NCBI GenBank assembly: GCA_022457155.1
Contig: JAJGOT010000017.1
Span: forward strand, 2,330,501-2,394,500
Source: Cladopsammia gracilis
Lineage: Eukaryota > Cnidaria > Anthozoa > Scleractinia > Dendrophylliidae
DNA length: 64,000 nt
Direction of reading: 5' to 3'
Shown piece after piece: positions 21,317-32,889 of this stretch (the stretch's first letter is position 1; each line of letters opens with the position of its first letter). The position numbers and the translations under genes are program-made. The notes beneath the pieces are model-generated. The model saw only the letters and a list, made by a program, of their open reading frames with translations, made no database searches and was not told where the DNA came from.

Positions 21317-22230
21317 CTGTACCAAAGATTATTGGCTCGTTTTCATTCTTTAAGCAGTTCTCGTGATGTAAAGACTGAGTTAAACGCCGTGTGGCCCGTC
21401 AAAAAAGCCGTAAAACATTTTCTTATCGTGAGCCCGTCGTGACATCATATGAACACGTGCTAGTAACACGCATGCTCAATTTCTGCTAGTTACCCATAGT
21501 GCATTTCGCGTTGGCTTTCAAGCGGGGACCACAGGCAACCCAGGGTCAGAAGCAGACCAGTCGACGAAAAAAATGTAAGGATTTGTATGGGATTTTATCG
21601 TGAGTTTGATAAAATATCAAAATTATAAACTAGAAATAGCTGAGAGCCAGTGAAGTGCTGCGATGTTACTCTAGCCTGCGTAGCAAGCGTTCCCGCATTC
21701 TGGCCGCGCGAAAATTGGGGCGAGAGCAAAAAATCGGAGGACGGGGGTGGAATACAGTGTAGTGTCAATACTTATGATTGTCAATAGGCTATGTTATGAT
21801 TACTGTTTTTTTTGTATATATTTTCCCAAAAATGTAAGTGAATTGTTTGAATAATAAGCATGAATTTGTGTTAAATATAAATATAGTACTAAATAGTACA
21901 GAATTCGTCGTTTTCCATTGCTTAGCTTGTAATGTTTTATGCCCCCGGGTATACGACGAGGAGGGGTTAGCTCCGCATAGTCATAGTCCAATGTAGACAT
22001 CCTTAGGGCTTGTCACGCAATCTTTCCTCCCTCGTGCTACATAGTGGGAAATTTGACGCAAAATTAAACGAGGCCCGGACGGGGCGATTAACTTCAACAA
22101 AAACATTGGTCAGCGGTCGCAAGCTAAAGGATTTCGTAATCCATATTTTCCGGTAGTTTCCATGACTTCTTCCGGCGAATGATAAAATTGTGTTTGCATG
22201 ATAACTCTGCGTAATAAGTAAACAGCTTAC

Positions 22231-22281
22231 CTCGAGCAAGAACGCAAAACCTCGGCTTTGGTTACCTTTAGGAGTGCCGCG
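22231..22281 (-). other. Candidate upstream exon of the USP19-like gene
   Basis: A donor CTCGAG|GTAAGC lies at 22231/22230, with an acceptor-like TATATAG just above 22281. The phase 0 reading is RGTPKGNQSRGFAFLLE, which resembles an RNP1 motif but is too short to trust. It could be a 5' untranslated exon about 0.9 kb upstream of exon 1. No ATG is in frame. Confidence 0.2.
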
Positions 22282-22539
22282 CTATATAGCGAAAAACCAA
22301 CTGTATTAGCGCGCGCTGAAATAGCGCATTTAATGTCATCAAATTGCGTCAGCAAAGTACTAATTAAAGTTCAAAAATGGCAAAAATTCAAATTTGACAA
22401 GTGAAATAAACAACAAAATGTCACTCAAAAGTGTCACACTCCGGACTTGTGTGGTTGCTCTTTATCAGGTTTTTTTATATTTCAACCATGCAATTGCAGA
22501 CTCGAGAGAAATTACTACTTTTAGAAACTCGATAACATT

Positions 22540-23100
22540 CATCGTTTTCTCTCAAAATGACTATGATCGCGAAATTAATTCAGTCGCAATTTTAGCGCGC
22601 GCTAATACAGATGTTTTTACAGTTGCTAATACAGTTGTTCAAAACCTATCATCGTTTTCTCTTAAAATGACAATAGGGGACTTTAGATCGGACGACGAGT
22701 ACGAGATTGAGTACGAGTACGACTTTTGAATTTAAAGCCAGTCACGTCCCCAAAACTATCGGTCCCTCCTGTTGCAAACCAGAAGATAAGAAGACTCTAG
22801 GTATAAAATTTGTGTGGTAAATGGTTCTTTAGAGTACGGCGAACTAAGTTTTAAAAGTCGTACTCGTACTCATTCTCGTACTCGTCGTCCGATCTAAAGT
22901 CTCCTAATTTTACTCGCCACATGATCACGAGATTAATTCGCAATTTTAGCGCGCGATTATACAGTTGTTTTTACAGTTGCTAATACAGCCGTTCAAAACC
23001 AATCATCGTTTTCTCTTAAAATGACAATTTTACTCGCCATATGATCGCGAAATTAATTCGCTATTTTAGCGCGCGCTAATACAGTTGATTTTACAGTTGA
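22540..23100 (+). repeat. Short tandem array with GCGCGC(T/A)AATACAG core
   Basis: Units of about 120-150 bp share GATCGCGAAATTAATTCG, TTTTAGCGCGCGCTAATACAG and ATCGTTTTCTCTTAAAATGA. At least three copies are visible (about 22567, 22925 and 23045). The first and second are separated by an inserted MITE. No gene is visible. Confidence 0.7.
22676..22904. mobile_element. 229-bp Tc1/mariner-like MITE with TA duplication
   Basis: Inverted ends of about 50 bp carry GACTTTAGATCGGACGACGA on the left and TCGTCGTCCGATCTAAAGTC on the right, plus internal GTACGAGTACGACTTTT. It is flanked by TA on both sides (22674-22675 and 22905-22906). The uninterrupted tandem unit shows the target region ACAATTTTACTCGCC. 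Confidence 0.8.
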
Positions 23101-24122
23101 ACATGTTCAGATTTATCCTGACCACGCAGAATTCTACAACTACTGCCACTGACGATACATACTGCATCCTCACTCAAAATCATAGTCCACGAAAAAGTCC
23201 ACGAAATCCTCAAAACGAGCTATTGCGCCGTATATAAAGCGCCCAGGTCTCACTCGGTCAAATGAAACCCAGGGAGCCTGTCACGATTAGTGTAAAACAA
23301 TAAACAGCCATTAAAGGGTTCATACCTCGTTTTAAAAATAATGTAACTTTATAGGATAAAGCGCCCACAGCCTAAGTTTATTGATGCTAGAAATTACAGA
23401 ACCTATGATCCTGCATGGTTCAATCAGGAATTGAGTCACATCCCATGGGACATATTAGAATTCATTCAAACCCCCGACGAAGCGTGGGATTCTTTAAAAG
23501 ACCTTTTCCTGACTTCAGCTGAAAATCATGCGCCGGTCGAGTTAAGCGCCGAATCCGTGGATGGTCCGTGCCCTGGCTAACGCTTGAATTAAAGACCTTG
23601 ATGAAGGAGCTTGAATACTATCATAAAAGGGCCATAAAAACCAACAAAGAGCCCCATTGGAGTAATTACCGGCGATTACGGAACGCGGTAAACGCGAAAC
23701 TAAGGAAAGAAAAAAGCAATTACTACTCTACTCAGCTCTCTGATAAAAAGGGCTCAAAGGAAATGTGGAGGACTTTGAAACAAATTCTGCCAAAAAGGAA
23801 CAAAACCCAGGTTTCTGGAAATAACCAAACAGAAATTCAAGCAATTTTTTTTACATCAGTTGCCAGTAAATTATGCGAACGTTTTTCAAATGCATCCCCA
23901 CCCAAAGTTCTGATTACAAGAGTCGGTCCAGACTTTGCTCTCCAAGTTGTGGGTACAAGTTTTGTACGCCGGAAATAGCAGAAACTGAAGTTAACAAAAG
24001 CTACCAGCCTCGATGGAATTCCCGCGAAACTATTAAAGGATGCTGCCCCTGAAATTGCAAGGCCGATTGCACATCTCATAAACTTAACGATCTTGACGGG
24101 TCAGATCCCTTCAGAATATGCC

Positions 24123-24295
24123 ATTTGCACGATGACGTCATTTGACTACTACTACCAGAATCCTTCAGTTTATTGTTTTGTAGTGCAAATTAGGGCTATT
24201 GTTATTTAAACCGCAGTGGGATAACAAAATTTAAATAAGAAAGGAAAAACGAAATGAATTCTGGTAGTAGTAGCCAAATGACGTCATCGTGCAAA
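24123..24295. mobile_element. 173-bp MITE inside the LINE
   Basis: Inverted ends of about 39 bp, with GCACGATGACGTCATTTG and CTACTACTACCAGAAT on the left and the mirror image on the right, differ at about one position. It interrupts the LINE between the linker and the first RT motif, so it is younger than the LINE copy. Confidence 0.8.
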
Positions 24296-24976
24296 TCAGC
24301 CTATTGAAAGAGGCAAAAGTTACGGAAATATACAAGTCAAGAAATAGAGGTGATGAAAATAACTATCACCCGATCTCCGTGCTTCCTTTGGTCTCCAAAA
24401 TTATGGAACGCGCAGTTCAGGTGCAGCTCCTTTCTTTTCTTGATGTAAACGGTGTAATATCAATGTCCCGGTCGGGTTTTCGTAAACGCTATTCCACAGA
24501 AACTGCGATTGTCTATTTCACAGATTACATTTTAGAACAACTATATGGTTAAACAGCAAATGACAGGATCTGTTTTTATAGACCTCAAAAAGGCCTTTGA
24601 CCTTGTGGACCACAGATGTTTACTTCATAAATTAGAACATTATGGAATCAGAGATCAAAGCCTGGACTGGTTCCGGAATTACCTCACTCAACCTCACGAC
24701 CATATCACAGAGAGTAAATTACGGAAAGTAAATTACGGAAAGTAAATTACGGAAAGGACATATCATCTATAGCCTAGCGCTAGCCCTAGATTTTGTTGTT
24801 CCACAAGGTAGCCTGCTTGGCCCCTTATTGTTCGCACTGTATATAAATGATCTACCGCAGTGCCTAAGGAAATCCCAAATAGGAATGTGTGCGAATAATA
24901 CTGTCATCTATTTCTCTGGGGCTGATCGACTCTAATGAAGTCAGGAGGAACCCACATGAAGATTTGACTAGAGTGA

Positions 24977-25543
24977 GGGTGGTAAAGGGTTTTTTCGTGA
25001 GCCGTGAAAGGCCTTTTTTTCCCGTGAATTGTGAAATGGTTATTTTTTTTCTCGTGATATATGATTTGGTTACATAACCCGTAAACCGTGAATCGACTTT
25101 TTTTCATGAGCACTGCAAAATGACTGTTGTTTTTTCTCGTGAAATGCTACTGTAAACCGTGATTCTTTCTTCCTCCCAAAAAATTATCCAGTAAGGACCA
25201 GTAAGCATTTAACTACGCCGGTGGTAAATTGCGTGTCGAATGCATGACCGTGACTGATCGTCATTCTGGACCCCAGATCACTCTACAAGGTTAGGTAATT
25301 TTACACAACATCAGCAAAACAAAGGACTCAGCTTTCTTTTTACATCAGGAAGAACGAGGATTGAACGGTCGGTGAAGACAACAAACAAAGCTGTACTTTG
25401 GATGTAATTTAATTAGCAAAAAGTAAGGAAGTCTTTTTCGTGAAATGGCCATTTTATTCTCCGTGAAACGTGAAATGACAATTTTATTTTTCGTGAAACG
25501 TGATCTAGACCCTCCCCCCGCCCCCCCCCCCCCTTTACCACCC
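24977..25543. mobile_element. Insert with GGGTGGTAAAGGG ends inside the LINE
   Basis: The left end GGGTGGTAAAGGG (24977-24989) is the inverse of CCCTTTACCACCC (25531-25543). The interior is a run of degenerate CGTGAAACGTGAAATG-type words and a poly-C tract. It separates the RT catalytic region from the post-RT region of the LINE. Confidence 0.75.
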
Positions 25544-25829
25544 TTTACCATGGTGCTAAACGAAAGTAAGACAAAGGAGATGCTTTTCGGGACAAAAGAT
25601 AATCTGCCACATGCCTCAGTCTCTACGATCCAGATACAAGATAAAAATATTGAGAGGCCTACAAAGTTCAGTTATTTGGGAGTTATGTTAAACGAACAAC
25701 TAAAATGGAACGAACACATTGACATTGTATGTGCGAAAGTAAAGCAAACGTCTTGGTTTGCTCTCCCGCATTCGATCCTGCCTTACACTTAAGCCGTCAA
25801 AATGCGAATATAACTGTCTGATAAAACCT

Positions 25830-26109
25830 ATTTTTAGTTATACTGATACCGCAAAAATTCTATGTGGGAAATATGGAAAGTTAGAAGTCTTTCTTGGCCA
25901 TTGTCTTGGAGTCTCACGATTGGATGAAATCTTGTAACACAAAAGTAACATCGCTTGAAAATACAGTTTCAGTAAATTTTATTTCAAACTGACCATGTTG
26001 TCCATAGGCTGTTGTAATCTCAATACGAAAATCTAAACATTCTTATGTGGGGAAAGCAAAATGCCGCAGAACAATAGAGGATTGCCTAGTTGTTACACGG
26101 ACTGTTACT
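25830..26109 (+). repeat. Dispersed repeat R1, first copy
   Basis: About 280 bp are repeated in inverted orientation at 48654-48935. Shared words include CTTTCTTGGCCATTGT, TGTTGTCCATAGG and GCAGAACAATAGAGGATTGC. Both copies end at a TTAA (26106-26109 here). There is no coding content. A short second repeat R2 (AACTATTTGAAGCTTTTTG at about 26116-26160) recurs at the right end of the window from 63957. Confidence 0.8.
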
Positions 26110-26331
26110 TAATGGTAAACTATTTGAAGCTTTTTGTTTATTGTTTTGTACATTTACTGCCGTCTCGAGCTTAACCTGTTCGGGTATCTCAAAGTACTGC
26201 CTAAATTTGTTACTACGAAGCTGAACCTTTTTAAGCCGGCCCAAAGTGTGACAAGTGTCCTCCGATTTTCTTCGATCCAGTCTCTTTTCGATCTGCTCAA
26301 GTTAGCCAGCACAGTTTGTTCTTGTGACATA

Positions 26332-26430
26332 ATGTTGAAAAGTGCCTAAAATTTGACATTTTTCAGACGTTTTGGGCTTAGCCCTTCTTCAGTAAAAGGA
26401 CTAAGCCCGAAGAAGGGCACTTTTCAACAT
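26332..26430. repeat. Short inverted repeat, 99 bp
   Basis: ATGTTGAAAAGTGCC at 26332 pairs with GGGCACTTTTCAACAT at 26415-26430, with an inner pair GGGCTTAGCCCTTCTTC and its near-inverse. A small MITE or fold-back element is likely. Confidence 0.6.
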
Positions 26431-26561
26431 TCAACTATCAGTAACTACTCGTATATACTTCATAGTGTCCTCATACTCTACCACAACACTGTACACCGCT
26501 ATAAAGCCCTGCAAACTCCTATACAATACTGTACACACCTGTACAGCACTGTTAATCATAA

Positions 26562-26640
26562 ATGGTCTTGAAAATATCGGAGAAAAACCTTAAGGGGGAG
26601 GGGGGCGGGGGGGGGGGGGGGGGGTGGAAATCCTTCTTGT
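26562..26640 (+). repeat. G-rich dispersed repeat, copy 1
   Basis: TGGTCTTGAAAATATCGG, AAAAACCTTA and a long G run recur at 59587-59665 in the same orientation. The frames through it are artefacts of the G run. Confidence 0.65.
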
Positions 26641-26770
26641 ACGTCCGATGGTTAATTTCAAAACGTTTTGTTGTGGCTGGAATTTTCAGTTCAATGGTAA
26701 GCAACACTGAAGCAAAAGAGTTGTCGAACTGTTGCAGCTGTTTATTTAGAGGGTCTCACTGAATGATACA

Positions 26771-26782
26771 TTATTATTATTA

Positions 26783-26835
<53 letters not shown>

Positions 26836-27067
26836 GCAGTAAAACTATCTGTATGCACAGTGTTATAAAAGCAACACAGGGCGCAAAGCGTAACCTGTGC
26901 GCAAGAGCGAAACTTAAAAAAATAAATAAATAAATAAGTTACTAAAACCTTATATCTACAAATCTAAAAACTATAATCTAAGCGTATAAATGTCTCTAAT
27001 GTCTCAAATGTCTCTAATATCTCTCATTCTCATTATATATACAAATCTAAAAACTATAATCTAAGCA

Positions 27068-27104
<37 letters not shown>

Positions 27105-27105
27105 T
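26771..27105. repeat. ATT microsatellites flanking a short duplicated segment
   Basis: Runs of (TTA)n at about 26771-26834 and 27068-27100 surround two copies of ACAAATCTAAAAACTATAATCTAAGC at about 26957 and 27041. No gene is visible from 27105 to 28138 beyond a 109-codon minus-strand frame (27456-27785) that I cannot relate to any family. Confidence 0.7.
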
Positions 27106-28138
27106 TTCTTTTATTTAATTGATAAATTTCCTGAAACAATGTTATAGGATACAATTCATTTTGAAGAATCTAATTTTTGAAGGCCTTTCACTTTTTTTTT
27201 TAAAAGTAAATAAATGTAGCGTTAGATATACCATTTCAAATGTACATATCTTATCGTATTAGAATTTTAATGTATTGTAAATAGTTATTTCTAATTGTTA
27301 ATAAAATTTATTATTATTAATTTTAAAATTATTATTATTATTGCTGCGGAACGAGCGTAGCGAGTGAGCAGCAACATAATCAGGATTTAAGAGAAATATA
27401 TGAGAAAAAAATATAAGCTAGGAAAAATCTCGATTTGATCGCTTTTTACCAGAATTCACTGCGCCACGAACACATTTTGGGCCAGAATGCACTGCGCCAC
27501 GAGCAATAGCCTCGCTTGCTGCTTCAAGCTCAGTGTTGGCTGCGAGATTTGTAATACAGTATTTTGGTCCAACATGTCCCAGTCGAAATCGGAACTGAAG
27601 TGTTGAAGACTACTACGAGTTGAGCGGGGACTGCGAGGCATGGTGATAGGACCGTTGAATGGCAAAGATTTTCGAAGATTGTACAGAACAAAAGACAAAT
27701 TTGTTTTGAAATCACTCCGACAGGGGTCAATGAGCTGAGCGCTTGGGGACGCGAAACCTGAGCTGAGCTTGGGAGACGCGAACACACAGTAATTAACCTA
27801 AATTTTCACACCTTCCTCGTGGTGAACGCGTCCTTTGCTCAACAATATTCTACAGACATTGCAGGAACTTGATGCGTGAATTACAAAACAAAATTAGTCT
27901 TATTAGCTGGAATTTTCGTCGATTCATCCCGGTTACATTTGCTTTGCTTCCCCTCAAAAAACGAAAGAGAAAATTGTGTAGTACCAGCGAGACGATAAAA
28001 CAGCATTGTTACAACAAATTTACCGCAGCAATTACTATCTTTTGGATACACTAGTTATTATTATTATTTTGTTGTTGTTATTGTTGCATGTTTTAAAGCA
28101 AATTAAGTTACCAGCATCATCAGCATAATAAACACTTG

Positions 28139-29293
28139 TTACACGTTACAGTCGGTGCTGTTGTTGTTGGTTTTGGCGATCTCCAAGGTTGTACGATGGG
28201 GCGAATTGTTAAGGGGAATTGCGTTGGCGGGGCATGTCTGGGATAGTTCTCGGTTTTCTCCTTCTACAAATGTGGAAATTGTACGCGACGACGAACTTCC
28301 TTCGATATTATGACCAGTATGACCACACTTGATAACATTACTGATTGCCTGGCGGTACTTAGAGAGTCTCCATGCGTAGATACATGGATCCATAGCGAAC
28401 TTCATAACGAGTACATCGAAAATGAACACGTCTGCAAGCGCAAGTCTTAAATGCTGGCTGGGAGATAGCGAACGCCGTTCGTAATACTTGTAAAGCTTAA
28501 GATGCCATAAGACCATGGATGGCAGGGTGAAAAGAAGAAGAAAAGTTACTAGGAGTAAATTCGCGGCGGTGAATTCGCGTTGCTGCCCTTTCCTTCGCCT
28601 GCGGGCGGCATCGTTTTCGTCCAAACTACTCACCCTTTTAAGATGGACGCGGTAAGCTCGGTAGAGCAGCACATAAAACAAAACAAGAAGAATTGTGACA
28701 GCGTTGGTATTCAAATGAACGTCTATTTCCAGCTTGACTTTAAGAGGAATGTTGAATTTAGGAAGAAACGAGAAAACAACGGAGTAAATTACAATTGCAG
28801 CTAGAGCGATGGTGGCATTTCGGCGAGTGACGAGCGTGCGGTGTTTGTGCGGGAACGATATTGCGACGTACTGGGAAAATGTTAAAGCAAGGAGGATCAG
28901 AAATGACGCATTCATGGTGATGAAAGATATTTGACTATTAACATGGATGCAGTCCCGTAACAATTTTATCATGGCTGGATCATTGCTCTTAAAGAGATTT
29001 AAATAAAAAGCAATGTTGAGGAACGCCGTCAAAGGATCCACTATGAGACCAGTGAGAAAATCGGCCAATGCAAGACCCACTACAAAAAGCGTGGTGGGTG
29101 TCCTGAACGATTTGAATGGATCTTTAATGATTGCCAGTAGAAGAACACCATTACCAATTAATGTAATAACCGCAGTGAGTGAGAGATAAATTGCTGATAC
29201 AAGATAGGCAATCTCGACTGCCTCGATGAGAGATGCAACTTCTGGAGGTGGTGGCAAATTTTGCCTAGATGGGAAGGTAGTTGTATTATCCAT
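28139..29293 (-). CDS. Class A orphan GPCR, single exon
   Basis: An intact 384-codon receptor with ATG at 29293. Landmarks are N-glycosylation site NTT at the N-terminus, TM1 GNGVLLLAII with N48 (1.50), TM2 LALADFL with D78 (2.50), TM3 ending SQY at 140-142 where DRY is usual, TM6 FTLPSMVLWH with P258, and DPCIY at 302-306 in TM7. A basic third loop (RRRRKG at about 231-236) and a Ser-rich tail follow. The aromatic CWxP motif of TM6 and a clear TM4 tryptophan are missing. It is not a close relative of the receptor at 4129. Loss of the acidic and arginine residues of DRY may alter G-protein coupling or basal activity; that is an inference. The ligand is unknown. Confidence 0.9.
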   Translation of the reverse strand: MDNTTTFPSRQNLPPPPEVASLIEAVEIAYLVSAIYLSLTAVITLIGNGVLLLAIIKDPFKSFRTPTTLFVVGLALADFLTGLIVDPLTAFLNIAFYLNLFKSNDPAMIKLLRDCIHVNSQISFITMNASFLILLALTFSQYVAISFPHKHRTLVTRRNATIALAAIVIYSVVFSFLPKFNIPLKVKLEIDVHLNTNAVTILLVLFYVLLYRAYRVHLKRVSSLDENDAARRRRKGQQREFTAANLLLVTFLLLFTLPSMVLWHLKLYKYYERRSLSPSQHLRLALADVFIFDVLVMKFAMDPCIYAWRLSKYRQAISNVIKCGHTGHNIEGSSSSRTISTFVEGENRELSQTCPANAIPLNNSPHRTTLEIAKTNNNSTDCNV

Positions 29294-31880
29294 CCCCGTT
29301 TACAAATACCCTTGATTGTTATTTCCAGTTCAGGAAATTTGTCTTGCTGCTTACAAGATGACCGCCAACGTTTTCTTTCGAATGTATTGACTTTGATTGT
29401 TGCCCAATGCAATCACTTCTTTATGGTCAAAACTAAGCCGTGAAAACAAATGTATATAATTATGAATACAACGGAAAATATGCGAATATAAGTCGAAGTG
29501 CCTCGGAGGTTAAACTGAGAACTTCAGAGTCAGTTTTGCAACCACTAAAGCCACCGAGAAGCATCTGAAAAAAAAATAGAGCACGTTTCAAGCTAAAGAC
29601 ATCAGGTAGTGTATTGCGGGTTAACTGAGTTTTGTGTTGTATAAATAGGAAATATAATTACGTTTCGGGCCCAACTATTGACTTATTGTAAGAGCATATA
29701 CAAATGTTTCAATATTTAGAAATTAAAACAATTGACGTATATTTTTGAAACTTGGCACTTGCGTCAATTTAAATTTATTTTAACAAGAATGTAGCTTTCT
29801 AGATTTTGGATCTTTTTTTGGTAGGTATCGACAGAGAAGTAATAATTTTGCTCACGAAGATCTTTTTAGACTTTTCATCCGTCATTTATATAACAAGTCT
29901 AAGTTCACTGCATCTTTATCAGTTTAATTAATTTCGAAATGAACCGCTAGAAAATGAAATCATGCCAAAATCAGCAGTTGTACGATATTCAACTGGGTTC
30001 GGATTTTAAGATACTGTAAAAAATACTATTAGTGGTTAGCAGTTTGTGGCACTATAGCTCTAAAACAAAGAACAACTAAACTCAAAGCCTTATAACTACT
30101 GAATTAGTTTAGAAATAATTTGTAATTCCTCTATGGAAAACAAACAACCTGAAATTACTTTAATTCTGCCGCCAAAGTTATATTTTGTAAACAAAAGCTG
30201 CTAATATTTGATTTTCTAAGGAAAAATATGAAAACATGTAGATTTAGAAATTAATAATACCGGCACCTATTATAAAATAAAGTCCAATATAGTCAATATC
30301 CAGCAATTTCTTTCCTTTATTAAAATAAAGGTATGCAAAGAGTTGTGATTCTCTTGATGTAGAGTATTTGGTGAATTCTGAGTCATGTAGGTCTGCAATG
30401 CGGACAAAGGCTTCCTACAAAGGTGAAAGAAATGTTTGAGAGCTCCTTCCTCTCTCAAGCCTTGCCGGAATCCTAAAGCTAGTCAAGTGGTTTCAAGGCC
30501 TAAGGTGGATAGCCATTTTTATGTGTTACATTCAATTTGACATCTCTATCAGATACCGCGCCGTGCCCGTTGGAAAATTCCGAACTTCGCCAGTGACGAG
30601 ACTGACAAGCTCGTCAACTACTTTTGTCAATTTGGCCAAATGAATCAGAAGTTGGCATAACAACACGATAATTTCAAAATTGCAAGTTTCGTCGGGAATA
30701 GTGTATAAAATCTCAACTGTTTGCGTACAAGCCTAAGTTTCCACCTCGGAGGGCTATTTTAGGATTTAACTTCTCATATCGGTTCAAGGAAGAAAGTGTT
30801 TCTCAGAGCTAAAAATATTATTGTATTCTCTTCGCTCACAGCTCAGAGTAATTTGGCAAAGTTTAGGAAAGGCGATGTCTCCGAAGTTGTCGAAGTGCCA
30901 GTGCAATTGACAACAAAACTGACAATTTCGCAACCCGGACGTGGCACTATTGACTATAATGGAAGATATCGAGCAGTTATTTGCCATGCAGTAGTCTGGT
31001 TTTCGTTTTCTTACAAACCAATTTGAGTCTTAGTTTTTCTCGCTATGGGATTTGAATTCGAGAATACCCCTTCTCATGTGAAAGTGATTTATTTAGCACT
31101 TTACAACGGACTGAAAAACGAGCGCCTGTTGCTTTTATGTGATCCAAACCACAGGTGAATTTCAGACGTGAAAATTAAGCATCAGCGGATAAGGCTTGGT
31201 AATAGATCTTTGTTAGTTTTGTATTTTATATTCGAAGAGGACAAGGCGAAGTGATAAAGACTTCAAAATTAGCACCTAAAAATGATCAACAACTAACGAT
31301 ATACTGAGCTTACTGCAGCAAAGTTTGCAACATCATTGTCATTACTTCCGAGGTTTTGCAACATGTTGAGTGTCACCCAACAAACGTGTGCCGGCAAAAA
31401 TAGCGAATTTTACTGAACCAATCATTTTTTGACATTAATTGGAAATTGTTATAGGGTAATTGTACTTACCGGCTGTGGCACGCCAACAAGTTGCACCGCC
31501 TTATTTTTCTTCTAATTCAGTAAAAGGAACAAGAATCGTTCTCGGGAAATTACTCTGTTCATTGATTATATGCCTAGTTAAGGACGCTACACCGCTTCAC
31601 CTGCTTTCCTGCTCTAACTAAATCTTATATATCTGTAAGATGACAAAACTGTCAGCCAATCTATTCCAAGAGATTCAACTGGCAAACATGGCAAAGGCAA
31701 TATCCGGCACCCAATGTTTGCACATAACTTTGAACGACAGGCTTCCGATATATCAAGATTCAGAAGAATAAAAGCCGTCAGGTGCCTGGATAGCAAATAA
31801 TTGTCCAAACGAAAATATTTTACACTGTTTTTTTCAACCGGTTTTTCCTTTTTTTTTTTTTATCTTTCTGTTAATTTACA
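29294..31880. other. Intergenic, no gene seen
   Basis: This is the upstream flank of the minus-strand GPCR and AT-rich sequence. Only frames under 80 codons occur, with no recognisable domains or clear repeats. A T-rich stretch lies near 31850. Confidence 0.5.
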
Positions 31881-31887
31881 TTTTGCC

Positions 31888-32190
31888 TATTTACCACTGT
31901 GGTCTAGTGGTTAGCGCGTCGGACTTTCAACCTGAAGGTCGGTGGTTCGAGCCTGGTCTCTGCCGTCGTGTTGTTTCCTTAGACAAGAAACTTTACTCCA
32001 CACTGTCTCTCTCCACCCAGGTGTATAAATGGGTACCGGTGACAAAATGCTGGGGGTAACCCTGCGATGGACTAGCATCCCATCCAAGGGGGAGTAGCAA
32101 TATTCCTAGTCGCTTCATGCTACGGAAACCGGGTTAAGCTCCGGCCATGTGGGCCATCGTGGCCCGAGTGCGACTTTACCTTTTTTACCA
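31888..32190 (+). repeat. tRNA-headed SINE with L2-like tail
   Basis: The head contains GTGGTCTAGTGGTTAGCGCG and GGTGGTTCGAGCC (polymerase III A and B boxes). The body contains CACCCAGGTGTATAAATGGG and CCTGCGATGGACTAGCATCC, a tail type shared with L2/CR1-type LINEs. It ends GAGTGCGACTTTACC followed by T-rich DNA. An inverted, headless copy lies at 34105-34335. Confidence 0.8.
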
Positions 32191-32889
32191 GAATACCGCA
32201 AAAGGTCTTAAAACATTATTTACACGTTTTCTGTGATTTTGTTGTTTTGTTTTATTTTTAATAACTTTTTTTTAACTTCAGGGCTTGGCTTCCTTTTCTA
32301 TTCACAGTTTTTTTTTTTCAAACAATGTAAAAGCTTGAAAACAACGCTTGAAAAAGAAAAGACAGCCGTCGATGATTGCCATGTAATATGGTATAGATAT
32401 GGAAGTAAAAAAAATATAAAGACTGGAAAAGTTTAAAAGTGACTAGCAATAGTAACTAGTAATTTTCTCCAAAAATATGATTCTGTCAAATTTTCGGTGA
32501 ATTTGTAAATGTCTCTTGGTAAAAATACACTATACAAAAATATACATACTAGATATGTAACGGATTCGAGTTGTATACCGTGAAATATCCCACGAGTGTC
32601 TCGACCTTCCTTGGTATACACACGAGCCTTTAATTAGACGAGCGTGTTTAAAATCACGTCAAAACTCTGTTGAGACCAATTGCTTTTTCTTCATACTTTT
32701 CACTTATTTTAAGACGTATAACTTACCCGCTTGAAAATCATGAACTCCTCCACTCCCCATTCGCCCCCTCCCCACGGCCCCACACCCCCCCCCCCCCCCT
32801 CCCACCAATGTTGTCTCTTTGTCTGCAAAAAATGTTTGTAGAGAAAAACCCACCTCAAACAACATTGCTTGAGGGGGAGGGGAGAGAGG

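Larger units (their letters stand above)
23350..25795 (+). pseudogene. Dead CR1/L2-type LINE, ORF2 fragment
   Basis: Broken frames match the C-terminal half of a non-LTR retrotransposon ORF2. In order they are the pre-RT linker (23568-23978, with WRTLKQILPK), RT motif NNYHPISVLPLVSKIMERAV (about 24358), SGFRKRYSTETA (about 24472), motif A FIDLKKAFD (about 24575), motif B QGSLLGPLLFALYINDL (about 24804) and a post-RT piece YLGVMLNEQLKWNEHI (about 25675). The catalytic YADD is replaced by CANN at about 24886-24897. There are several frameshifts and stops, two inserted elements, and no endonuclease part. It is not capable of replication. The 5' and 3' ends are missing or lost in neighbouring repeats. 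Confidence 0.85.

Noticed and set aside
25345..25551. Gly-rich and Pro-rich frames
   Set aside because: They arise from the poly-C tract at the end of the element inserted in the LINE.
27456..27785. 109-codon minus-strand frame
   Set aside because: No recognised domain, no splice context, and the overlapping frame is also open. It may be a repeat fragment.
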